This document shows positions 16,113 through 24,535 of a stretch of DNA of 31,108 nucleotides, one piece after another. Position numbers and translations under genes: made by a program. The notes below the pieces were generated by a model. The model saw only the letters and a list, made by a program, of their open reading frames with translations. It did no database searches and was not told the origin of the DNA. The stretch is from assembly GCA_946223375.1 (NCBI GenBank), contig CAMICU010000022.1, positions 1 to 31,108 on the forward strand, read 5' to 3'. Each line of letters opens with the position of its first letter. Positions within the stretch are counted from its first letter, which is position 1. Source of the DNA: an uncultured Stenotrophomonas sp. Lineage in GTDB: Bacteria; Pseudomonadota; Gammaproteobacteria; Xanthomonadales; Xanthomonadaceae.

Positions 16113-16964
16113 ATGCGTAGCAAGCTGTTTGTGCCCGGCGCACGTCCGGAGCTGTTCGACAAGGCGATGGCCAGCGAGGCCGATGCCCTGTCCTTCGATC
16201 TGGAAGATTCGGTGCCCGAGGCCGGCAAGCAGGCCGCGCGGGCGCAGGTCGCCGCGTTCCTGGCGCGTGCCGACGTGGTCGCCGCCGGCAAGCTGCTGAT
16301 CGTGCGCACCAATGCCACCGACAGCGCGCACTTCGGCGCCGACCTGCAGGCCGTGGCGGTGCCCGGCGTGTGGCTGCTCAACCTCCCCAAGATCGAATCC
16401 ACCGCGCAGGTGCGCGACGCCGTGGCCGCGCTGGAACGGGCCGAGGCCGCCAACAGCGTGACCCAGCCGATCGGGCTGCTGCTCAATATCGAGACCCCGC
16501 GCGGGCTGCGCCTGGCCGCCGAGCTGGCCGCCGCGCATCCGCGCGTGGCCGGGCTGCAGCTGGGGCTGGGCGACCTGTTCGCGCCCAACGGCATCGCCCG
16601 CGACCCGGCCAACGTGCACGGCATCCTGTTGGCGGTCAAAATGGCCGCCGCCGAAGCCGGGGTGTTCGCCTGCGACGGCGCCTGGCCGGACGTGGCCGAC
16701 AGCGATGGATTCCGCACCGAGGCCGAGCTGGCCCGCAAGCTGGGCTTCATCGGCAAGAGCTGCATCCATCCGCGCCAGGTGGCCCTGGCCAACACGATGT
16801 TCAGCGTGCCCGAAGCCGTGGTCGACGAAGCACAGCGCATCGTCGCCGCCGCGCGCGTGGCCGATGCACAGGGACGCGGCGCGTTCCTGTTCGAAGGCCG
16901 GATGGTCGATGCGCCGTTCCTGCGCCGCGCCGAGGCCATCGTTGCCGGTGCCAGCCGCGGCTGA
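16113..16964 (+). CDS. CitE-like CoA-ester lyase (HpcH/HpaI aldolase family)
   Basis: This 283-residue cytosolic TIM-barrel lyase is expected to cleave a beta-hydroxyacyl-CoA such as malyl-, citramalyl- or a related CoA ester, releasing acetyl-CoA and a keto acid. RSKLFVPGARPELFDKAMAS and DALSFDLEDSVPE start the protein. LLLNIETPRGL (about residues 125-135) and LQLGLGDLFAPNG (about 149-161) provide the Mg-binding Glu and Asp. GFIGKSCIHPRQV is the C-terminal signature. The frame is open from 16044, but the ATG at 16113 has AGAGGGA just upstream and begins at the conserved motif. It is followed 61 bases later by the symporter. It lacks partner citrate lyase subunits, so it is a stand-alone lyase. 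Confidence 0.9.
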   Translation: MRSKLFVPGARPELFDKAMASEADALSFDLEDSVPEAGKQAARAQVAAFLARADVVAAGKLLIVRTNATDSAHFGADLQAVAVPGVWLLNLPKIESTAQVRDAVAALERAEAANSVTQPIGLLLNIETPRGLRLAAELAAAHPRVAGLQLGLGDLFAPNGIARDPANVHGILLAVKMAAAEAGVFACDGAWPDVADSDGFRTEAELARKLGFIGKSCIHPRQVALANTMFSVPEAVVDEAQRIVAAARVADAQGRGAFLFEGRMVDAPFLRRAEAIVAGASRG

Positions 16965-17025
16965 TGTCGTTTCCTGTTCCGTGACGGCCCGCCGCCACGC
17001 CTGATTTCCTTCCGGGGTCCATCCC

Positions 17026-19446
17026 ATGTCCAAGCTTGTGGCCAACGCATCGGCCTGCCTGAAACAGCACCTCACCGTCGGCCTGCGCCTGTTGCTGGTC
17101 GTGTCCCTGCTTGCGGTGGGCGGCATGGCCTCGGCCGAAAGCCTCAACTCGGTGGCCACCGGCACGCTGCCGGCACTGCCCGGCGGCAAGGCGCCGCAGC
17201 AGCTGCTGGGCCTGGACGGGCGCCTGCTGGCGTTGTCCGGCGAACAGGCCTGGACGCTGCAGAAGGCCGGCAAGGCATGGAACCCGGTGACGCTGCAGGC
17301 ACTGCCGGCAACCGCCATCCACGACACCCTCAGCAGCAACGGCAGCACCTGGCTGCTGCTCGGCGCGGCAGGTGACGGCGGCCACAGCGACCGCCTGCAG
17401 CAGGTCAGCTTCAAGGACGACACCCTCGCCGGCGGCCCGTCGCTGCCGCTGCCGGCCGCGCTGGGCAACGCCCATGCCACCGCGCTGGACGGCGCGCTGT
17501 ATGTCGCCGGCGTCGCTGCGGACGGCAGCACCCGGCTGTATCGCAAGGCCGCCGACAGCCGCACCTGGCAGGCGCAGGACGCATGGCCCGGCAACACCGC
17601 ACCGGTCGCGCTGCAGGGCCAGAAGGGCGCGTTGTACGCGGTCGACGCCGGCACCGGCGGTGCGCAGCAGCTGTGGCGCTGGACCACTGACAAGGGCTGG
17701 CAGCCGCTGCCGGGCATGGACGGCACGCTGCTGCCCGGCTCGCTGCGCGCGCTCGGCCAGGCCCACCTGCTGATGCAGGTGCGCGACGCGGCCGGCACGG
17801 TCAAGGCCCGCAGCTTCCACACCATCACCAGCGCCTGGGCCGACATCGACGGCAGCACCGCCACCGCCCCGGCCGCCACCGCCGCCTATGGCAACGGCCT
17901 GGCCTGGGCCGGCAGCGACGGCAGCTTCCATACCTTCGAGATGCAGAGCGGCAAGCACCTGCTGGGCTGGCTGGACTGGACGGTGATCATCGTCTACCTG
18001 GCGGCGATGCTGGGCATGGGCGCCTGGTTCTACTTCCGCGAGAAGCGCGGCAGCACCGCCGACTTCTTCGTCGGTGGCCGCAGCATTCCGTTCTGGGCGG
18101 CCGGTGTGAGCCTGTACGCCACCAACACCAGCTCGATCAGCTTCATCGCCATCCCGGCCAAGGCGTTCGAGACCAACTGGCAGTACCTGACCAACAACCT
18201 GATCGCGGTGCTCGGCCTGATGTTCGTGGCGGTGTGGATCGTGCCGCTGCTGCGCCGGCTGGACCTGATGAGCGTGTTCTCCTACCTGGAAACCCGCTTC
18301 CACCCGGCCATCCGCATGCTCGCCAGCGCGCTGTGCATCATCATGCAGATCGGCGCGCGCATGAGCGTGGTGCTGTTCCTGCCGGCCCTGGCGATTGCCA
18401 CCATCACCGGCATCAGCGTGGTGTGGAGCATCATGATGATGGGCGTGTTCACCATCATCTACACCGCGATGGGCGGCATGAAGGCGGTGATCTGGACCGA
18501 CTTCGTGCAGGTCATCGTGAAGATGGGCGGCGCGATCTTCGCCATCCTGTTCATCGTGTGGACGCTGAAGGGCGGCTTCGGCGAGTTCGTCGCCACCGCG
18601 GCGATGGAGGACAAGACCAAGCTGTTCGATTTCAGCTTCGACCTCACCAAGGCCACCGTGTGGGGCTTCATCTTCCTGGTCGTGTTCGACGTGGTGCTGA
18701 CCTTCCCCAAGGACCAGGTGCTGATGCAGCGCACCCTGGCCACCAAGTCGGACAAGGAAGCGGGCCGCTCGATCTGGGCATTCGCCGCGATCATGATCCC
18801 GGGCGGCTTCATCTTCTACGGCATCGGCACCGCGCTGTGGGTGTTCTACAAGAACAACCCGCAGCGGCTGGACCCGCTGCTGCCGATCGATGCGACCTTC
18901 CCGCTGTTCATCGCCGCCGAACTGCCGCCGGGCGTGACCGGGCTGATCATCGCCGGCGTGTTCGCCGCGGCGATGGCGACGCTGTCGAGCATCATGAACA
19001 GCGTCGCCACGCTGATCTCGGTGGATTTCTACGAGCGCCTGGCCAAGAACCCGAACCCGCGCAGGAGCGTGCTGTTCGCCGAGATCTCCACCGTGCTGGT
19101 GGGCCTGACCGCGATCGGCCTGGCGCTGATCATGTCGCGCTATGACATCCACTCGCTGTTCGACGTCTCCATCGAACTGGCCGGCCTGCTCGGCGGTGGC
19201 TTCGCCGGTGCCTACACACTGGGCATGTTCACCCGCCGCGCCAACTCGCAGGGCGTGGCGATCGGCGTCACCGCCTCGATCGTGCTGACCTTCGTGGCGT
19301 GGTGGTTCAGCCTGGTGCACCCGTACTTCTACCTGGCCATCTCGATCATGCTGTGCATCGTGATCGGCTACGTGGCCAGCCTGTTCTTCCCGGCCCCGAG
19401 CCGTTCGTTGAAGGGCCTGACGATCTACAAGCAGGATGCCGTGTGA
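17026..19446 (+). CDS. Sodium:solute symporter with N-terminal periplasmic beta-propeller domain
   Basis: This 806-residue fusion has a signal or anchor segment at residues 17-37 (ending GGMASA). Residues 40-310 then form a repeated pattern of short strands with W, LP and Gly motifs (LLGLDGRLLAL, ATALDGALYVAG, LQGQKGALYAV), resembling kelch or NanM-type propeller blades. From residue 316 (LDWTVIIVYLAAMLGMG) it is an SSS transporter with about 13 membrane helices, including FFVGGRSIPFWAAGVSLYAT, YTAMGGMKAVIWTDFVQ and FAAAMATLSSIMNSVATL. SSS proteins place the N-terminus outside, so the propeller would sit in the periplasm and could bind or mutarotate the sugar. Substrate is unknown; the glycosidases and sugar kinase downstream suggest a sugar or glycoside. 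Confidence 0.9.
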   Translation: MSKLVANASACLKQHLTVGLRLLLVVSLLAVGGMASAESLNSVATGTLPALPGGKAPQQLLGLDGRLLALSGEQAWTLQKAGKAWNPVTLQALPATAIHDTLSSNGSTWLLLGAAGDGGHSDRLQQVSFKDDTLAGGPSLPLPAALGNAHATALDGALYVAGVAADGSTRLYRKAADSRTWQAQDAWPGNTAPVALQGQKGALYAVDAGTGGAQQLWRWTTDKGWQPLPGMDGTLLPGSLRALGQAHLLMQVRDAAGTVKARSFHTITSAWADIDGSTATAPAATAAYGNGLAWAGSDGSFHTFEMQSGKHLLGWLDWTVIIVYLAAMLGMGAWFYFREKRGSTADFFVGGRSIPFWAAGVSLYATNTSSISFIAIPAKAFETNWQYLTNNLIAVLGLMFVAVWIVPLLRRLDLMSVFSYLETRFHPAIRMLASALCIIMQIGARMSVVLFLPALAIATITGISVVWSIMMMGVFTIIYTAMGGMKAVIWTDFVQVIVKMGGAIFAILFIVWTLKGGFGEFVATAAMEDKTKLFDFSFDLTKATVWGFIFLVVFDVVLTFPKDQVLMQRTLATKSDKEAGRSIWAFAAIMIPGGFIFYGIGTALWVFYKNNPQRLDPLLPIDATFPLFIAAELPPGVTGLIIAGVFAAAMATLSSIMNSVATLISVDFYERLAKNPNPRRSVLFAEISTVLVGLTAIGLALIMSRYDIHSLFDVSIELAGLLGGGFAGAYTLGMFTRRANSQGVAIGVTASIVLTFVAWWFSLVHPYFYLAISIMLCIVIGYVASLFFPAPSRSLKGLTIYKQDAV

Positions 19447-19641
19447 AAGCCGGGGCGGCGCGGTGGCGTAAAATTCGCCGCTTGGTGCCTGTTCCCCTCG
19501 CCCGCCTGCCGGAGAGGGTGCCCGAAGGGCGGGTGAGGGTGCTTCTGGCTGGAAGCCTCCCCTCCCCCCACCTCCTGTCCCGTCACCGGGACAGGGCAGC
19601 CGGACGCCGGCGGCATCAAGCGCGTTGCGAGAGACCAAACC
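19447..19641. repeat. Spacer with family palindrome and second hairpin before the LysR gene
   Basis: An 11-bp stem with one G-U pair links CCCTCGCCCGC (19495-19505) to GCGGGTGAGGG (19529-19539). A second perfect 9-bp stem CCTGTCCCG/CGGGACAGG with loop TCAC lies at 19574-19595. GGCG-TAAAATT-CGCC at 19465-19479 is a small dyad holding a TAAAAT -10-like hexamer and is a possible promoter or LysR-type site for the regulator gene. The hairpins also separate the symporter transcript from the regulator. Confidence 0.5.
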
Positions 19642-20520
19642 GTGGAAACCCAGTTCCTCAATACCTTCGTCACCGTCGTTGACCGCGGCTCGATGGCCGC
19701 GGCGGCCCGTTCGCTGCACATCACCCCCGCCGCCGTGGCCCAGCAGATCCGCACGCTGGAGCGCGAGCTCGGCGCACCGCTGATCGCCCGTGCCGGGCGC
19801 ACCGTCAGCGTCACCGAGGAGGGGGCACGCATCCTGCAGCGTGCACGCGACCTGCTGCGCGGCGTGGCCGACCTGCGCAGCGTCGCCAACGAGACCGGCA
19901 TGGCCGGCGAACTGCGCCTGGGCGCCTGCCCGACCGCACTGGGCGGCCTGGTGCCGGACATCCTGGCGCGGATGGTGGCCAAGTTCCCGGAGATCAACGT
20001 CTTCATCAAGCCGGGCTATTCGGCCGACCTGTACGGCGCGGTGGAATCCGGCGACCTGGACGCGGCGATGGTGCTGCAGGCGCCGTTCTCGCTGCCCAAG
20101 ACCTGCGACTGGCAGCTGCTGCGCGAGGAACCGCTGGTGGTGCTGGCGCCGGCACGGCTGGCCGGCTGCGATCCGCACCAGCTGCTGCGCGACCAGCCAC
20201 TGATCCGCTACGACCGCCACGAGTGGGGCGGCCGCCAGGCCGACGAGTACCTGCGCCGGGTCGGCATCGTGCCGCGCGAGCGCTTCGAGCTGAACGCGCT
20301 CAACGCGATCGCGGTGATGGTCGACCGCGGGCTCGGCGTGTCGCTGGTGCCCGATTGGGCAAAGCCGTGGCCGGAAGGCATCTCGGTGGTCAGCATCCCG
20401 CTGCCCGAGCCGAGCGAACCACGCCGCATCGGCATGGTCTGGTCACGCGCCTCGGTGCGCCTGCGCCAGGTCAACGTGCTGCTGGAAGAAGCGCGCACCG
20501 CCCTGCTGCAGGCGCAGTAA
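19642..20520 (+). CDS. LysR-family transcriptional regulator
   Basis: This 292-residue DNA-binding regulator has an N-terminal winged helix-turn-helix (FLNTFVTVVDRGSMAAAARS, then PAAVAQQIRTLERELGAPLI). A periplasmic-binding-protein-like effector domain extends from about residue 90, beginning GELRLGACPTALGGLVPDIL. The start is a GTG with GAGAG upstream. It sits between the symporter and the TonB receptor in the same direction. This is unlike the common divergent arrangement, so its targets are not obvious; the flanking catabolic genes are the best guess. Effector ligand unknown. Confidence 0.92.
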   Translation: METQFLNTFVTVVDRGSMAAAARSLHITPAAVAQQIRTLERELGAPLIARAGRTVSVTEEGARILQRARDLLRGVADLRSVANETGMAGELRLGACPTALGGLVPDILARMVAKFPEINVFIKPGYSADLYGAVESGDLDAAMVLQAPFSLPKTCDWQLLREEPLVVLAPARLAGCDPHQLLRDQPLIRYDRHEWGGRQADEYLRRVGIVPRERFELNALNAIAVMVDRGLGVSLVPDWAKPWPEGISVVSIPLPEPSEPRRIGMVWSRASVRLRQVNVLLEEARTALLQAQ

Positions 20521-20854
20521 ACCGGCACCGGCCGTACCGCATCGCGGCCAGTGCGGCAGTCCCCGCGCGTGCCCCGCCGCACGCGACGGTACGCCCCGGC
20601 CATGCGGCGCGGCCGCCGTCATCCAATCGCAACAAACCCTAGCCAGTGAACATACAGAACCGCGCTTCTATCGCTGCGGGGGCCCGCCTAGTCTCTCGCC
20701 CAATGCCGGTACGCCGTCCCCGCCGCCTTCCACCAGGCAGCGCGCATGGCCAAACGGTGAATGAAAAGGGGCGTCTAGTCCCCGTCGCTTTTGGCGCAGT
20801 CGGCTCCCCTGGCCCGCTCCGTCGCACTTTCATTTCTGGGGGGAGAGGGAACAA
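20521..20854 (+). promoter_or_regulatory. 334-bp leader region of the TonB receptor gene
   Basis: No gene is seen. After the LysR stop a 7-bp stem GTGCGGC/GCCGCAC (20551-20557/20576-20582) may end that transcript. TTCTAT (20666-20671) and TAGTCT (20689-20694), 17 bases apart, are a weak candidate promoter. The hexamer CTAGTC recurs at 20688 and 20775, the second inside the partial dyad GGGGCGTCTAGTCCCC. A purine-rich ribosome site GGAGAGGGA precedes the ATG. The untranslated leader would be about 150 bases, long enough for regulation, but no known riboswitch is recognised. Confidence 0.4.
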
Positions 20855-23038
20855 ATGATCAAGCCACTTTCGGCTGCAATCGGTGCCGCACTGCTCGCCA
20901 GCGTGATGAGCCCGGCCTATGCGCAGGACAAGAACGACGACGCCGCGGTCAACCTGGACCAGGTCATCGTCACCGGTACGCGTACCCCGGTCGCGATCGA
21001 GAAGGTGCCGGGCGCCGTCACCCTGGTGACCCCGGAGCAGGTGCAGCGCACGCTGAACCTGACCGAGGACGCCACCGCCGTGCTCGCCCGCATGGTGCCG
21101 GGTTACTCCGAATCCTCGCAGGCGATGAGCAACTCCGGTGAGACCCTGCGTGGCCGCATCGCGCTGCGCCTGTTCGACGGCGTGCCGCAGGGTTCGCCGC
21201 TGCGCGAAGGCAACCGCAACGGTACCTTCACCGACATGGGCGTGATCGGCCGCATCGAGGTCATCAACGGCCCGTCCGCCGCCGAAGGCATCGGCGGCGC
21301 CGGTGGCGTGATCAACTACCTGTCCAAGAACCCGGAAGTGGATGGCCACCAGACCACCATCTCCACCCGCTACGGCACCCAGTTCAAGGGCGACAGCGAC
21401 CAGACCAAGATCGGCGTGATGCACACCTACAAGGGTGAAGCAGCCGACTTCCTGATCAGCGGCGCCTACATCGACCGTGGCATCGCCTATGACGGCGACG
21501 GCCGCCGCGTCGGCCTGAACACCTCCGGCTCGCTGTCCGATTCGTACAGCAAGAACCTGTTCGTGAAGGGCGGCTACAACTTCGGCGAAGGCCAGATGCA
21601 GCGCATCCAGGCCAGCTACAGCAACTTCCATATCGGCGGCAAGCACAACTACATGCCGGTGGAAGGCTGCCGCTTCGACCCGGTCGAATGCCCGAACCCG
21701 ACCACCAACACCGCCGAGAAGGGCTCCATCGCCGGCTCGCTGGCCGAGTTCAACGATTTCGAGCAGATCGCGGTCAAGTACACCAACGCCGATTTCTTCG
21801 GTGGCGACCTGAGCATCGATGCGTACTGGGCCGAACAGGCCATGCGCTACGTGCCGGAAGACGGCGATGACCGCCAGCTGGTCAAGCCGATGCTGCCGAC
21901 CACCGAGCGCATCTGGGACCAGTCGGAAATCAACAGCGAGAAGAAGGGCCTGCGCTTCGGCTACGCCTACGGCGACCTGTTCAAGGTCGAGGGCCTGCGC
22001 CTGCGTGCCGGCCTGGACCTGGTGGAAGACACCGCTGACCAGCGCCTGGCCCTGACCAACCGCGTGTGGGTGCCGCCGATGAAGTACACCAGCATCGCGC
22101 CGTATGCGCAGTTGAGCTGGGACATCGGCCCGGTGACGCTGGACGCCGGCATCCGCCGCGAGGACGGCGAGCTGGAGATCGACAGCTACACCACCGTGGC
22201 CTACCGCGACAACACCCCGGTGCAGGGCGGCAAGCTGGACTACAAGGCCAACATGCCGAACTTCGGCGCGATCTGGCGCATCAGCGATGAGTGGTCGGTG
22301 TTCGCCTCGTACTCCGAGGGCTTCGGCATCGCCAACGTCGGCATCCCGCTGCGCAACATCCAGGCCAACAGCCCGTGCAAGGCCGTGTCCTGCGTTGCCG
22401 ACCTGCAGCCGCTGATCACCAAGAACAAGGAAGTGGGCTTCAACTGGCGCGGCGCCAAGGGCCAGGTCGGTGCCTCGGTGTACCGCTCGACCTCGGACTT
22501 CGGTTCGACCCTGACCATCGACAAGGCCACCGAGGACTTCGTGCTGACCCGCGCGCCGGTCGAGATCGAGGGCTTCGAGCTCAACAGCGCCTGGACCTTC
22601 AACGAGCACTGGAAGGCCACCTTCCTGTACTCGCGCATCCGTGGCCAGACCCAGTACTACCCGGGCTCGGGCCTGAAGAAGGAGATGGGCATCCTGGACA
22701 TCTCGCCGGACAAGGTGAATGCCTCGCTGACCTGGACGCCGAACGACACCCTCAACGCCACCCTGGGCGTGAGCAAGACCTTCGACCGCGACCTGCGTGA
22801 GACCTTCACCAACCCGGCCAACGGCGCCACGTACGTCAACGAAGAGAACACCTACGGCTACGCGCTGTGGGACCTGAGCGTGAACTACGACACCGGCCGC
22901 TTCGGCCAGCTGTCGGTGGGCATCGAGAACCTGTTCGACAAGCAGTACGTGCTGACCTGGTCGCAGCTGCCGGGCTGGCAGAACTACTTCTCCGGCCGCG
23001 GCCGGATGGTGTCGCTGTCGCACACCATCAAGTTCTGA
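20855..23038 (+). CDS. TonB-dependent outer-membrane receptor
   Basis: This 727-residue protein takes up a large ligand across the outer membrane using TonB energy. The signal peptide is MIKPLSAAIGAALLASVMSPAYA, then QDK. A TonB-box/plug start follows (LDQVIVTGTRTPVAIEKVPG). The plug continues to about residue 160 (MGVIGRIEVINGPSAAEGIG, then GGVINYLSKNP). The 22-strand barrel ends with the terminal Phe in SHTIKF. Two short Cys pairs, CRFDPVEC near residue 271 and CKAVSC near residue 510, probably form disulfides in outer loops. Siderophore and carbohydrate receptors share this fold. The plug alone resembles siderophore receptors, while the neighbours favour a carbohydrate. No sigma/anti-sigma pair is nearby. 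Confidence 0.94.
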   Translation: MIKPLSAAIGAALLASVMSPAYAQDKNDDAAVNLDQVIVTGTRTPVAIEKVPGAVTLVTPEQVQRTLNLTEDATAVLARMVPGYSESSQAMSNSGETLRGRIALRLFDGVPQGSPLREGNRNGTFTDMGVIGRIEVINGPSAAEGIGGAGGVINYLSKNPEVDGHQTTISTRYGTQFKGDSDQTKIGVMHTYKGEAADFLISGAYIDRGIAYDGDGRRVGLNTSGSLSDSYSKNLFVKGGYNFGEGQMQRIQASYSNFHIGGKHNYMPVEGCRFDPVECPNPTTNTAEKGSIAGSLAEFNDFEQIAVKYTNADFFGGDLSIDAYWAEQAMRYVPEDGDDRQLVKPMLPTTERIWDQSEINSEKKGLRFGYAYGDLFKVEGLRLRAGLDLVEDTADQRLALTNRVWVPPMKYTSIAPYAQLSWDIGPVTLDAGIRREDGELEIDSYTTVAYRDNTPVQGGKLDYKANMPNFGAIWRISDEWSVFASYSEGFGIANVGIPLRNIQANSPCKAVSCVADLQPLITKNKEVGFNWRGAKGQVGASVYRSTSDFGSTLTIDKATEDFVLTRAPVEIEGFELNSAWTFNEHWKATFLYSRIRGQTQYYPGSGLKKEMGILDISPDKVNASLTWTPNDTLNATLGVSKTFDRDLRETFTNPANGATYVNEENTYGYALWDLSVNYDTGRFGQLSVGIENLFDKQYVLTWSQLPGWQNYFSGRGRMVSLSHTIKF

Positions 23039-23054
23039 TAACAAGGCACTACCG

Positions 23055-23084
23055 GACGGCGCCGCAGGCAACTGCGGCGCCGTC
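23055..23084 (+). terminator. Terminator of the TonB receptor gene
   Basis: A perfect 12-bp stem GACGGCGCCGCA/TGCGGCGCCGTC with loop GGCAAC begins 17 bases after the stop codon. The T-run after it is poor (TGCGTTGC). It is very stable and well placed, so the serine-hydrolase gene probably has its own promoter. Confidence 0.65.
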
Positions 23085-23193
23085 TGCGTTGCAGGCCGGT
23101 CCGCCGGACACCCCCCGCCTGTACCCGAGCGACCAACGCCGTCCCCCTCGCTCAGCCAAGCAATGCTGTGGCCTGAAGCAAGCGCGGTCTTCT

Positions 23194-23221
23194 TTGCACG
23201 GCGCGTTGTACCCCCTAGGCT
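23194..23221 (+). promoter_or_regulatory. Candidate promoter of the serine hydrolase-kinase-glycosidase operon
   Basis: TTGCAC (23194-23199) and TAGGCT (23216-23221) are 16 bases apart, 27 bases before the ATG at 23249, with GGAGG between. The -10 is identical to that proposed for the czc operon. It lies downstream of the receptor terminator. Confidence 0.45.
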
Positions 23222-23248
23222 CATGACGTGGCATCCGGAGGCTCGCCC

Positions 23249-24535
23249 ATGCACCACCCACGCACGACACCCCCCGTCCCCGCGCACGCCCGCCATGGCC
23301 GGCTCACGCGTGGCTTGCTGCTGGGCGCACTGGCCTGGGTGAGCGGACTGGGCAGCGCCCATGCGGCCGACAACGCGCGCTGGCAGCGCCTGGACGCATT
23401 CCTGCAGCAGTCCACCGGCCCCGGCCACTACCCCGGCGCGGTCGCGCTGGTCGAGCACGATGGGCGCATCGTCTTCCGTGGCCAGTGGGGTCACGCCGAC
23501 CTTGCCGGCACCCGGGCGATGCGCGCGGACAGCATCTTCCGCATCTATTCGATGACCAAGCCGGTCGCCTCGGTGGCGGTGCTGATGCTGCTGGAGGAAG
23601 GCCGGCTGTCGCTGGATGATCCGCTGTCACGCTTCATTCCCGCCTTCGCCGACCGTCAGGTCGTCATCGGCGGCGACCTGCAGCACCCGCAGCTGGCGCC
23701 GGCACCGCGTGCGATCACGCTCCGCCACCTGCTCACCCACACCAGCGGGCTGGCCGCCGATTCACACACCCATGCGATCGCCACCGGGCTGCTCGACCGC
23801 GCCGACGTCGGCAGTGCCGGCACGCTGCAGGAGGTCGCCGCACGCCTGGCGACGCTGCCGCTGGCCGATGCACCGGGCACCCATTTCCATTACGAAGGCG
23901 CTAACACCGACCTGCTCGCGCGGGTGGTGGAGGTCGTCAGCGGGCAGCCGTTCGCGCAGTTCCTGCAGCAGCGCATCTTCCAGCCGCTGGGCATGCGCGA
24001 CACCGGCTTCGAGGTGCCGCTGGCGCAGCGCGGGCGTGTCGTCGACCTGCCCACCAGCAGCGCCGATGGCAGCCTGCGCATCGCCGACACCGCCAGCGCG
24101 CGCCATCCCGGCGTGCGCTTGAAGGCCTATGACAGCGCCGCCGGCGGGCTGTACTCCACCGCCGCCGACTACCTGTTGTTCGCGCGCATGCTGCTCAACG
24201 ACGGCCAGGCCGACGGCGTGCGCCTGCTCTCGCGCAAGACCGTGGACCTGATGATGGCCAACCAGCTCGGCGGCTTCGATCCGGTGATCAAGGGCCTCGG
24301 CAACGGCGAGGGTTTCGGCCTGGGCGGTTACGTGGTCACCGATCCGGCCGCACGCGGGCGGCTGGGCAGTGTCGGCCAGTTCGGCTGGTCCGGCGCCGCC
24401 TCCACCTACTTCACCGTGGACCGCCGCGAGAAGCTGGTGGCGATCGTGCTGCTGCAGTACCTGCCGGCCGGCGAGCAGCGCCTGCCCTCACCGGCCACAC
24501 CGTTCTACAACCTCGTCTACCAGGCCATTCCATGA
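23249..24535 (+). CDS. Exported serine hydrolase (beta-lactamase class C / EstB-like esterase)
   Basis: This 428-residue periplasmic enzyme has a long signal peptide ending SGLGSAHA near residue 39. The catalytic SxxK is S101-M-T-K104. The tyrosine is probably Y215 in FHYEGANTDLL, and the third motif is G379-W-S-G in FGWSGAASTYFTVD. This set is typical of EstB-like esterases and transesterases rather than true beta-lactamases, which have KTG at the third site. A role in removing an acyl ester from the imported glycoside is inferred from its neighbours. A GTG at 23228 is possible, but GGAGG favours the ATG at 23249. It overlaps the kinase start by 4 bases. Confidence 0.9.
   Translation: MHHPRTTPPVPAHARHGRLTRGLLLGALAWVSGLGSAHAADNARWQRLDAFLQQSTGPGHYPGAVALVEHDGRIVFRGQWGHADLAGTRAMRADSIFRIYSMTKPVASVAVLMLLEEGRLSLDDPLSRFIPAFADRQVVIGGDLQHPQLAPAPRAITLRHLLTHTSGLAADSHTHAIATGLLDRADVGSAGTLQEVAARLATLPLADAPGTHFHYEGANTDLLARVVEVVSGQPFAQFLQQRIFQPLGMRDTGFEVPLAQRGRVVDLPTSSADGSLRIADTASARHPGVRLKAYDSAAGGLYSTAADYLLFARMLLNDGQADGVRLLSRKTVDLMMANQLGGFDPVIKGLGNGEGFGLGGYVVTDPAARGRLGSVGQFGWSGAASTYFTVDRREKLVAIVLLQYLPAGEQRLPSPATPFYNLVYQAIP

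Noticed and set aside
16801..20220. 1139-residue minus-strand open frame opposite the symporter and LysR genes
   Set aside because: His/Gln/Arg/Asp-rich shadow with no recognisable domain; the opposite strand carries clear SSS and LysR motifs.
20639..23494. 951-residue minus-strand open frame opposite the TonB receptor
   Set aside because: Shadow of the receptor gene. It also spans the terminator and promoter regions and has no family motif.
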